NCBI RefSeq assembly: GCF_050947875.1
Contig: NC_134572.1
Span: 117,123,709 to 117,187,708, forward strand
Length of the DNA: 64,000 bases
Direction: 5' to 3'
Source of the DNA: Dermacentor variabilis
Taxonomy: Eukaryota; Arthropoda; Arachnida; Ixodida; Ixodidae
This document shows positions 55,372-64,000 of the stretch, piece by piece (position 1 is the first letter of the stretch; the number at the start of each line of letters is the position of its first letter). The notes under the pieces are model-generated. The model saw only the letters and a list, made by a program, of their open reading frames with translations. It was not told where the DNA came from and searched no databases. Position numbers and translations under genes: made by a program.

Positions 55372-56745
55372 TTCTTTACTTCTTCTGGCGTTACCTGTGG
55401 GATTTCGAATTCCTCTAGGCTATTTTCTCTTCCACTATCGTCGTGGGTGCCACTGGTACTGTATAAATCTCTATAGAACTCCTCAGCCACTTGAACTATC
55501 TCATCCATATTAGTAACGATATTGCCGGCTTTGTCTCTTAACGCACACATCTGATTCTTGCCTATTCCTAGTTTCTTCTTCACTGTTTTTAGGCTTCCTC
55601 CGTTCCTGAGAGCCTGTTCAATTCTATCCATATTATAGTTCCTGATGTCCGCTGTCTTACGCTTGTTGATTAACTTAGAAAGTTCTGCCAGTTCTGTTCT
55701 AGCTGTAGGGTTAGAGGCTTTCATACATTGGCGTTTCTTGATCAGATCTTTCGTCTCCTGCGATAGCTTACTGGTTTCCTGTCTCACGGCGTTACCACCG
55801 ACTTCTATTGCGCACTCCTTAATGGTGCCCATGAGATAGTCGTTCATTGCTTCAACACTAAGGTCCTCTTCCTGAGTTAAAGCCGAATACCTGTTCTGTA
55901 GCTTGATCCGGAATTCCTCTAGTTTCCCTCTTACCGCTAACTCATTGATTGGCTTCTTGTGTACCAGTTTCTTCCGTTCCCTCCTCAAGTCTAGGCTAAT
56001 TCGAGTTCTTACCATCCTATGGTCACTGCAGCGTACCTTGCCGAGCACGTCTACATCTTGTATGATGCCAGGGTTCGCGCAGAGTATGAAGTCGATTTCA
56101 TTTCTAGTCTCACCATTCGGGCTCCTCCACGTCCACTTTCGACTAACCCGCTTGCGGAAAAAGGTGTTCATTATCCGCATATTATTCTGTTCTGCAAACT
56201 CTACTAATAATTCTCCTCTGCTATTCCTAAAGCCTATGCCATATTCCCCCACTGACTTGTCTCCAGCCTGCTTCTTGCCTACCCTGGCATTGAAGTCGCC
56301 CATCAGTATAGTGTATTTTGTTTTGACTTTACCCATCGCCGATTCCACGTCTTCATAAAAGCTTTCGACTTCCTGGTCATCATGACTGCATGTAGGGGCA
56401 TAAACTTGTACCACCTTCAATTTGTACCTCTTATTAAGTTTCACAACAAGACCTGCCACCCTCTCGTTAATGCTGTAGAATTCCTGTATGTTACCAGCTA
56501 TTTCCTTATTAATCAGGAATCCGACTCCTAGTTCTCGTCTCTCCGCTAAGCCCCGGTAACACAGTACATGCCCGCTTTTTAGCACTGTATATGCTTCTTT
56601 TGTCCTCCTAACCTCACTGAGCCCTATTATATCCCATTTACTACCCTCTAATTCCTCCAATAACACTGCTAGACTCGCCTCACTAGATAGCGTTCTAACG
56701 TTAAACGTTGCCAGGTTCAGATTCCAATGGCGGCCTGTCCGGAGT
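55372..56745 (-). pseudogene. RTE endonuclease and linker region
   Basis: The frame is open from about 56745 (RHWNLNLATFNVRTL, the first endonuclease motif), with no ATG needed to explain the homology. It continues GLSEVRR (catalytic glutamate), VVQVYAPT, LMGDFNARVGKK, EIDFILC and CSDHRMVRTRISL (the S-D-H motif), then a charged linker to FEIPQVTPEEVKK. A frameshift at about 55375 separates it from the reverse transcriptase. The domain would nick target DNA; all catalytic motifs are still present. Confidence 0.85.
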
Positions 56746-56847
56746 CAGGTATTCTTAGCACCCTCTGCAGCGTCACAGATCTGACCGCCGCCGTGGTCAG
56801 TTGCTTCGCGGCTGCTGGGGACTAAGGGCCGGGTCTAAGAGCAGATT

Positions 56848-58579
56848 ACGCGGTCGTAAATCTGCCGTGACGCAACAGTGCTGTGGAGTCTCTTCGGCGT
56901 CGATTACGCTGGATTCGACAGGTTCGCCAACAGTTTCCTATTATCTGAATAAGTGCGGCGTTATCCAGTGCGTCGCGGTTCAATATGAGTGACTGGGTAG
57001 GTAACAAGAAAACGCCATGAACGCTTTAGTGTTTGTGCCAGTACGTCTACTGCAAGTCATTTAAATGCTTGATATGGCGCGAGGGAACAGTGCATTTGGC
57101 AGTTGTTGGCTTAAGCATGGCTAGTGCAGCGGTTCGCTACATATTGTTCTTATTCTATATTAATTTTATGTTTACTTGCTTGCTAGTGTTTTACTCAGGT
57201 CAGTCTGATCGTTGAAGCAATTTGAAGGTTCTAAACATAGGTACCAGCCACAGTTGCTACTTGCCCTCTATCTTGTTACACTCCATCTCATTACGATTTC
57301 ATTAAGCGGCAGCTTGGCGCTGAGAATCTGTACTGTATACTATTCAAAATATTTTTTTTTAAATTTGGTTAAAGCTTAACGCACACTTTCGTTGAACCGA
57401 ACAGCACCGTATTCCTTTTTATGCGTATATGCATGCAATTAGACTCAAAGTGGTGGTTGGTTACCATAACAAAGCTGATTTACTAACAGCCTCGCGTTCA
57501 GGATGACGGCTGCCAGAGTTTCAAAAAAAGAAGTTCGAGCAGGCGCTACTGGCTGGAGAATCTCTCTCTCTCTCTCTCTCTGAACTTCCACTTCAGCTTG
57601 TCCAATTACTTGTGGCTAGTTGTAACAAGATGCAGCGATTGATCACCGCTTTCCAACAACGACCCAATGAATTGTTGCGTCTCGCCACCAGACATGCGTC
57701 CAATCCGTCGGCAGCGAGAGAACAGGTCTGTGTCTAAACAAAGGCGGCGACCGCGGCGGAACCGGACGCGCCTAAACGGAGCTTCTATAAATTGCGGCAG
57801 TAAAAGTTTATCTGCGGGGCTCCAAAATAGCGCCTTCAGACGCGAGGAGGCTCGCCTGCTTGGCTCTTTCGGTTGTTGCTGCTGTCTCCGTATCTTTCTT
57901 TTTTTCTTGTCAGCGTCTGTCGACACGAACACGCGAAGATGAAAACGCGAGGCACCTCTCAGCGCAGACAGCCAAAGAAACCTGTTTTACGAGATCGGAT
58001 TGCGCGCACGCACCACCAGCTTCTTTTGTGTGAGGTGTCCGCGTCTCCGGCGTGCATTTTCTACCCTTGTCAAACAGGCGCGGACGCACTTTCAGTTCCC
58101 TACTAAAAGTCGATTCTCGCAGAATATTCGAGCGAAATGAAAGCGTATACTGCCTTTACGCGCAATCCGAGATTCACTGCTCGCGGAGCTAGCTGGCCCA
58201 CTGCGCGGAAAAAAATGTCGTTGCAGTCGCGCAGGACATGAAACGTGCTTTGCGAGCGCTCTTTTAGCCGCATAAAACGCGTCGTTAAAAGAACTCAACA
58301 GCAATATACACGCATGTTGCGAGACTTGGGTTTGTGTTTGTTGTTCAATGTTCAGCTTCGCCAACGTAATCATTCGCCACTCGTTAAGAGACTAGCAGGC
58401 AATTTACAGACGCTCGTTTAGTCGGGCCAGCATTACTCCGGTCGAAATCAGCCGTGTTGTTGTGTTCAAAAAAATTTGAAAGCCGCGATTTTTCAGCCAG
58501 CAGCAGTTACGGTCTATGGAATGTGCTGAGTGTGTCTATCCGTGCGCAAAGTATTAGGATCAATTATCGTTATTCGAAA
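56848..58579. other. Intergenic stretch without recognised genes
   Basis: Includes a TATA-like cttctataaattgcgg (57781-57796, plus strand) and a CT run at 57560-57580. Open frames on both strands around 57600-58100 are arginine-rich but carry no recognised motif. Confidence 0.3.
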
Positions 58580-58690
58580 CTTAACTTCACTTCACTTTAT
58601 TACCTTAAAGGCCCCCGGGGTTGGGGGTGTTACATAAGGGGTGGGTTACATGTATAAATCATAATAAACAAAGAAAACGCGTAATGAACA
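58580..58690 (-). mobile_element. CR1-like LINE 3' end
   Basis: The plus strand reads ttcacttcactttattacct, then aaaggcccccggggttggg, then gttacataaggggtgggtta. It resembles, in the same order, the CR1-like 3' end at 7530-7580 (attgtaccctc, gtattacagaggggaatggg). Only the 3' UTR is recognised; upstream sequence to about 58850 may belong to it. Confidence 0.5.
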
Positions 58691-58864
58691 TAAATTAATC
58701 ACTGTTAAATATAGTAGTTATACAATTCAGAAAACACGAAGGCAATGAATGACGCCGTCAGTGCAGTGATCCAGAATAAATTCTGACCACAAAGGTATCC
58801 TTAGCGTCTAAGGCGGCAGAGTAAATTAGAGGATTTTTTCGCGCAGTGACCCTATGCGCAATGC

Positions 58865-58945
58865 GGCCGCCACGGCCAGAATTCAAACACGCGGTCTACA
58901 GTGTTGGGCAGCGGGACGCCACACTCGCTAAGGCACCACTGAGGT
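58865..58945 (-). mobile_element. Decayed tick SINE head
   Basis: Contains gcggccgccacggccagaat, then caaacacgcggtc and gtgttgggcagcgggacgcc, the complement of a tRNA-like SINE head with many changes. The body is missing or unrecognisable. Confidence 0.55.
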
Positions 58946-59570
58946 GATTTATGCATCCTTGTGTTCATTTAGGTATTGATGTTTACATTGCTGGGAACTT
59001 TTGTGAACGCAGCTGTGAATGTACAGCTGTGAACGTCAGATTCTCAACAATTCTGAATAAGCACTAGGGAGCACACATTGAACAGACAGTAACACTGAGG
59101 AAAATAAAGCTGTGTTGTACTTTCCAAACGAAGTATAACCAAATGGTTGGAAAATGAGTGTACTACAGCTATGATTTCCATGATGGCCATAATAATTGCA
59201 TCGCCTATTATTCCTCTCGAAATCATGCATTGAAGCTCGGCGACAACGGCTAGCCAAGAGCGCCTACTTCTTTTTTTTTGTGACAGATATGGGTCTTCGC
59301 GCATTTCTTTCCATCGCTGACGTGACCCGAAGGGAAAGACACGTCCGGAGGCAATAAGCCTTCATTTGTCTCTCCTTGTGTGCTTTCTTCTGACTTCCTC
59401 TATTGTATTACGATTCTAGTCCGAGTCGTGCCCGCTTATGGAGATGGCGCTCAGCGGTAGTGAACTGGAGACGGGTGCCATCGCCCTCCCCCCTCCTCCC
59501 TGGTGTGGTGGACCTGGTGTGCGCGGTGCAGCACAGAATCTGGTGCAGCCCTTCGAGTGGTGCGGCCGGG
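58946..59570. other. Stretch without recognised features
   Basis: Short open frames only; no repeat recognised. Confidence 0.3.
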
Positions 59571-59680
59571 CAGGGGAGGTTGACCAGACGGCAATATCCA
59601 ATTCGCTACTCTGCATTGTGGGAGGGTAGCTAAGAGAGCATAAAATTTACAGGGAGAGAAAGCGTACAAAACCATCAGGG
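59571..59680 (-). mobile_element. I-group LINE 3' UTR scrap
   Basis: Signature gcaggggaggttgaccagac ... ttcgctactctgcattgtgg, followed by a purine-rich stretch with tttacagggagagaaagcg. No coding part. Confidence 0.55.
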
Positions 59681-60319
59681 AGAGCAAAACACAGGCCCGA
59701 ATTAGAAAAAAAAAGTCACCGATGATTACGATAATCCCTAATGCAAAATTTTAGCACAGATCTATACGTGTTTTCATTTCACAATATATTGGCTGGCGTG
59801 GACAACTTGCGTGCAGTGTGCTAACGGAGTGAAATTCGGCGCTACTGCTTCGTTAGTCTCGAGATCGCGAGAGTCAGCGTGTGGGTGACACTCGTTGGCG
59901 GGATTCACAGCAGCCACCGCAAACAGACCTCCCAGACGACGCGCGCTACTCTGGCGCCATCTCGCAGGCATCGTCGCCGCACTACGCTTCTCTTCTCACG
60001 CTTTCGCCATAGCCTCCTCGGCTTTCCGCCTCACGGTTCCGCTGCGCGCTCCTCTCCGCTTTCCTCCTCGCGTCTTTCACCCTCACCGCTGCGCTCCGCG
60101 TTCGCTTTCATCTTTCGCTGTTCTCGTTCGCTCGGTTACACTGAAGCCGTCGCCGCTCGCCGCAGGAACGGGTGTCTAAGAGCTGCACTCTAATACATGC
60201 ATGAATCTGTGGCCCTTTGCATAGACAGTAGCTCAAGGAAAGCGCACCGTCTTCGGTGCTGGCGATTGGTTATGCTGCTTTACATCTGTGCACAAAATTA
60301 TTCTAGCTTATGGAAAAGC
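59681..60319. other. Stretch with a CpG- and CT-rich block, no gene resolved
   Basis: 59930-60180 is rich in c, t and cg (for example ctctggcgccatctcgcagg). Open frames in two registers are compositional. It may be a repeat or a promoter; no splice or TATA signal was convincing. Confidence 0.25.
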
Positions 60320-60545
60320 GAGAGAGTAAGTAAGGGGAGAAAAGGGCAAGAAAGTCAACCAGACGAGTGTCCCGTTCGCTACCCTACACTGGGAGTGAGG
60401 GAAAGGGGAAATAGAAAGAGGAAGACTGTTGGCACTGAGGGCACAGGGGCACTATAAGCGGTCTCTCAAACCGATGCACTTCAAGTACTGTATAGTGCAC
60501 GAATCGCTTTTTGTGCCAGTGACAGAGAACGTTCCATAACGACTG
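60320..60545 (-). mobile_element. I-group LINE 3' end
   Basis: The 3' UTR signature (aagaaagtcaaccagacgag ... gctaccctacactggg) is followed by a block shared with the copy at 5596-6299: ctataagcggtctctcaaac, cgatgcacttcaagtactg and tagtgcacgaatcgc. The two copies therefore belong to one subfamily. Confidence 0.65.
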
Positions 60546-61274
60546 TAGTGCAGACATGACATGCCTGTCTGCAACTGGAACCTCATTAGCACATGAAGTG
60601 CGTGTTATAGTAGCAACAGCACTCGTATAAAACATATTGGGGAACGTCGATAACGCTGTGGGATGGATATTCACATCTTGGTTTGAATCTTAAGTTTCGG
60701 AATAATTAGCAAGCGATAAGTCTGGAGAAATAGAAGGACTAAGTGCGTATCTCGACACAAATGCGAACTGTTCGCGGCATCAATTGAGCGTGAATTTAAG
60801 GCACTTCACAAAAAGTGCGAATTCTAGGTCCTTGTCATAATTAAACTGCTTAAGGACATAGAAAAAACGCGAATATGCCCTAATCATTTGATGCGAGAAG
60901 AGTTTAGGCAGTCCCGGAACAAAAAAAGAAAGAAAGCTATGAAAACGAAAGCCCTAAGCGTCACCTAAGCAGTGATATCTGTATCTAAGACAACAGCCCG
61001 GTAGCGATCACGACAATGACAGGACGACGATGAGAGCCATGATCTTGATAGCATCTAAAATGTCCCGGTCCCCGGTTCGAGGCCTGCATTGTAAAAAAAT
61101 TTTTTAATCGCGATTCCTTCTGCGAAAACGTATGTTGGTGACACCTTTGAATTGGCGCCATGAAGTATTAGTGAAGGAAAAACAGCACCTGCCACTATAT
61201 ATACAAAAAAAAAGATGCTTCCAGGTCTTTGATAACTTTACCAGCAAGCATTATCACAAAAGAACTTTGTAAGA
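60546..61274. other. AT-rich stretch without recognised features
   Basis: No coding exon or repeat recognised. Confidence 0.3.
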
Positions 61275-61520
61275 GCGTTACAGGAGCACCGCGGTGATAG
61301 CTTTCCGTGGTTCTGACGTTCCGTGGCTGAACACAAATTCAAGGGTTCCATTCCCGACCGCGGTATACGAATTACGATGTGGAGAATACAAAGACGCTTG
61401 AGTACCGTGCATAGGGTGCACAATAAAAGAAATGATTGTCAAAATTAATGCGGACCACGCTTACTGCGGATTCTCATAAAGCCCGTGAGTTAGCTTGGGA
61501 CGTTATACCCCGTAATTTAT
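61275..61520 (+). mobile_element. Decayed tick SINE (Ruka-like)
   Basis: The degraded head (caagggttccattcccgacc) is followed by a body with gaatacaaagacgcttgag, caaaattaatgcggaccacg, cttactgcggattctcataa and acgttataccccgtaattta, in the order of younger copies. Confidence 0.6.
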
Positions 61521-61565
61521 GAGATTTTACCTTTATTTCTGTAGCGAAGCTTAATGCATCGAACC

Positions 61566-61800
61566 TTCCGCCACTCCTATGTGGCTACAGTGTTGTGCTG
61601 CTGGGGTCTGGTGGTCATGGGTTCGATCCGGGCCACGGCCAGTGCATTCCAATAGCGGCGGAATGCAACAAACTCTCGTTTCCCGTGCATTCAGTGCATG
61701 GTAACGAATCCCAGGTGCCAAAAATGAATCCCGGCTTCCACACTACGGCATGTCTTATAATAAGATCTTTGGTTTTGTCACGCAAGTTCCCAAAATAAAA
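61566..61800 (+). mobile_element. Diverged tick SINE (Ruka-like)
   Basis: Head tatgtggctacagtgttgtg, B box gggttcgatccgg, then tgcattccaatagcggcgga, gtaacgaatcccaggtgcc, cactacggcatgtcttataa and ggttttgtcacgcaagttcc. It is complete in layout but diverged, next to another copy at 61275-61520. Confidence 0.75.
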
Positions 61801-62170
61801 TAATTATTTTTTTATTGTTATTGCATGGAAAGCTTGGGGCTGCCTTGATAGAGAACCGATTTAAGCAGGTCGTATTTGGCGTTTTCATATCTGGGACAAT
61901 GTGTTGTTGCGTCTTCGTTTCGTTTACATTCTATTTACCGTTTGTTAGAGGCTCGCAAGAAGCATGTAAGTTCCGCTATCACCGGCACCGGTTACTCGGC
62001 TAAACGGTCGATCAGAAGTAAATAGAACCAGCATGAAAGAATGTGTTGGAAAAAATTTTCCCCTGGCTCCTCTGCTCTGGGGACGCCTTGTTTTGTTCAC
62101 TTGTGTTTCCACCTCGAAGGGAAGATACATAATGCAACTTGGCGCCGACAGTACCCTCTTACAGCTGCAG

Positions 62171-62417
62171 TTCATCGGAGGGAGCAAGGACATAGCCAAC
62201 GAATGCTCTTAAGGCACGAACTGGGTCGCCTAGCTAAATCACCATCAAAAGGCGTACGAAAGAAATGCGGTGGTCAGGTTGCGGTCACCACTAATGCACA
62301 AGTGCGGGACTGCCTACAAACAATGAGGGCATTAAGCGGCCGCAACGCGGTCCGGCCCGGCGAGCAGAGTCCAAGGACGGCACGGGGGCGTAATGTTCTT
62401 GCGCCGCCAAGGAGCAA
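62171..62417 (+). CDS. Candidate isolated coding exon
   Basis: 247 bp between acceptor accctcttacagctgcag and donor AGCAA|gtaagtcgg. One frame is open throughout for 81 codons: HRREQGHSQRMLLRHELGRL, AKSPSKGVRKKCGGQVAV, TTNAQVRDCLQTMRALSGRN, AVRPGEQSPRTARGRNVLAP. Basic and unrecognised. It needs one base from an upstream exon; the segment at 50941-51041 does not supply that phase. Support is splice borders and openness only. Confidence 0.35.
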
Positions 62418-63183
62418 GTAAGTCGGATACTTGTAGCGCGCCTACAGAGTCTCCTAGCAAGTTCTCCGGGCTCCAAACTCAAATATAAAGCTCATCTTGA
62501 ACTGAATTCTTATGCTTGAGCATCGAATGGAAAACGAAACGAAGAAATGAAGCCAGCCAGAAGGCAACAATTATACTGAACCCTATCTTCTAATACCGGC
62601 TACTTTCATACATTCAGGTTTGATAGTTTCTGAAGTGTTTTATACATTTACGGGGTGCACTGGGCGACACGTAACAATGCGTGACCTCCATCTGGTTCCG
62701 TTAATGCGTCCTCTAGGACCATTTTCTTGTTTACAAACATGACTCCAGGAGGTTGCCCCCGGCATATCCCGGTCGAATCACTCGGCTGGCAAGGGAGCCT
62801 TCACTTGGCGGGCTAAGTGCCTTGCTAAGTTTAGCAGGTGCGAAAACAAATCACCGGTGAAACAACCGTTGGTCGTGGCAGTATACGGCTCCGCAGCTGC
62901 TACTAGCGTGTTGCAGCTAATTTAGTTCAGGCTGTATTCATCTGTATATAACACATACCACATATCAAGATAATGAATGCGACATTAAGATGCAGAAAGG
63001 CGGCGGTACGGATAGGTGGTCCAGAGAAAGTAAATGATACTCTCACGTGGTTGCGACAGCGTGCAGGCAGGCAGACAGCCGACTTTTTAAAAAAAATCGT
63101 TTATGAACTTTGTGCCCTCTAAACAAAAGTGCAACTCGGCGGCGGCGGTAGCAACATGCGTTGGCAGCGGTCGTCAAATCGAA

Positions 63184-63670
63184 TGACGTCATATGGAGGC
63201 GCTTGCGGTTGGCCGCTTTTATGTACATGCGTCATTGACTCTTCCAGATGCGCTCTGCCGGTGAATTCAAGAATAAGCCACAGACTATCCATAAGGGCAC
63301 TGACGTGAACCCGACAGAAGTGGGTCGAGTCGGCATGTCGGGCCGCAATCGGCCTGTCGAGTTCAAGAAAATACCATCGCGTCGCGTTGAGCGAGCGTCG
63401 AGTCAGGCCGAGACAGTCCGACTGCCTGAAGTAGGTTGACCCAGCCCGATTCATTTGCAGCGCGCATGTATAAATGCGGACGGGTCGGGCCAACGAGCCC
63501 TGCGACTTTCGCGGTACTTCCGGGACGTCAGCGTTCTCGTGGACGAGGTGCAGTCCAGCACGGCGTCTCAAAGCGCTGGCTGCCACGAGAGTAGAATGGG
63601 AGAAACTGGCACGGTCTCGCCTTTAGAAGCAACTCGTTGCTACGAGACGGGATACAAGCACTAAACAGTG
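63184..63670 (+). promoter_or_regulatory. Promoter-like region with CRE, TATA box and possible first exon
   Basis: A perfect CRE palindrome tgacgtca lies at 63184-63191 and TATAAA at 63469-63474. A start site near 63500 would give a first exon ending at the donor CAGTG|gtgagtctg (63670). The only ATG frame there (63596, 22 codons) stops before the donor, so the exon would be untranslated or carry a short upstream frame. The downstream gene, if any, lies off the window. Confidence 0.3.
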
Positions 63671-63856
63671 GTGAGTCTGTGGCCGAATGGAAATTTTATG
63701 CGCGCGTGCGTGCTGTCATTCGTCCCATTTAACGTGGCGCAATCACTAATCATCTCAAAGAGTAGTTGCCGTTGGCACGGCAGAAATATACGTGCTATTG
63801 TGGCCCAACTGCTGGAGTTCTACAGAATATAGCGAGAAGGTCCGGTCGCCTACTAT

Positions 63857-64000
63857 ACAGAGGGTCCCACTTAAGCTGAACGTTAAAGGTATGCAAATAC
63901 CGCGTGGCTCAGAATTACAGAACAAAGGTAATGTTGTTTGCCGTCGCTTGGAGGTACTCAAATTGCTTTCTGCATTCTGCCTGATTACATTATTAGTCTT
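63857..64000 (+). mobile_element. MITE edge, cut by the window end
   Basis: Starts after TA at 63855-63856 with cagagggtcccacttaagct, followed by gtaatgttgtttgccgtcgc, ttggaggtactcaaattgct and gattacattattagtc. It resembles a tick MITE family beginning cagggtgtcccagct (recalled). The right half is outside the window. Confidence 0.45.

Larger units (their letters stand above)
53911..56837 (-). mobile_element. RTE-clade LINE, essentially full length, 10-bp target duplication
   Basis: A 2927-bp element on the minus strand with exact repeats agagcagatt at 53901-53910 and 56838-56847. It starts (minus strand) cttagacccggcccttagtc, has a 5' UTR of roughly 90 bp, one long coding region with endonuclease and reverse transcriptase, a very short 3' UTR and a (GATGAT)-type tail at 53911-53922, as RTE elements do. 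The coding region has at least two frame breaks. Confidence 0.9.

Noticed and set aside
54025..56358. Plus-strand open frames across the RTE element
   Set aside because: Shadows of the minus-strand retrotransposon coding region.

Overview
The window looks like nuclear DNA from a hard tick (Ixodida, probably a metastriate genus). The evidence is eight copies of a roughly 240-bp tRNA-headed SINE of the kind known from ixodid ticks (Ruka-like), a dense load of non-LTR retrotransposons with simple-sequence tails, mariner and foldback DNA elements, abundant microsatellites, and large introns with GT/AG splice sites. Nothing looks bacterial, viral or organellar. The species call is inference; no species was identified.

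Left third (1-24.6 kb): one host gene on the minus strand fills this part. Eight coding exons were reconstructed by joining open segments bounded by splice sites; the codon phase agrees at all seven junctions. The model starts with a signal peptide at 24585-24513 and runs leftwards through 13227-12988, 12219-11971, 9864-9680, 9440-9306, 6712-6589 and 2372-2200 to 280-173, then leaves the window. It gives 429 codons of a secreted, N-glycosylated, cysteine-containing protein with two related modules (R-G-x-P-C-x-x-W). It resembles the metazoan LolA-like extracellular proteins, but that name is tentative. Its introns are full of transposon debris: an elongated TA-flanked MITE, a cluster of I-group LINE 3' ends, a CR1-like LINE that ends about 50 bp from a splice donor, SINEs, a 730-bp TTAA-flanked foldback element, and a 72-bp inverted repeat.

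Middle (25-33 kb): a LINE fragment, a degenerate 0.9-kb GAC/GAT-type satellite, then a nearly full-length but inactivated I-group LINE (ORF1 with zinc knuckles, endonuclease, reverse transcriptase, RNase H, zinc motif). A second copy of the same family has inserted into it. That insertion has a 13-bp target duplication and an inverted 5' part, and the target sequence itself matches the place in the element RNA where the inverted part begins.

Right half (33-64 kb): mostly non-coding. It holds a long GATA/GATT microsatellite, SINEs with clean target duplications (39.0 and 53.1 kb), a TA repeat, a possible solo LTR (41.5-42.1 kb), a complete but dead mariner (44373-45664) followed by a remnant of another mariner lineage, a full-length RTE LINE with a 10-bp target duplication (53911-56837), more LINE and SINE remnants, and the edge of a MITE at the right end. 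Two isolated plus-strand segments (50941-51041, 62171-62417) have exon-like splice borders, and 63.2-63.7 kb has promoter-like signals; no complete gene could be assembled there.
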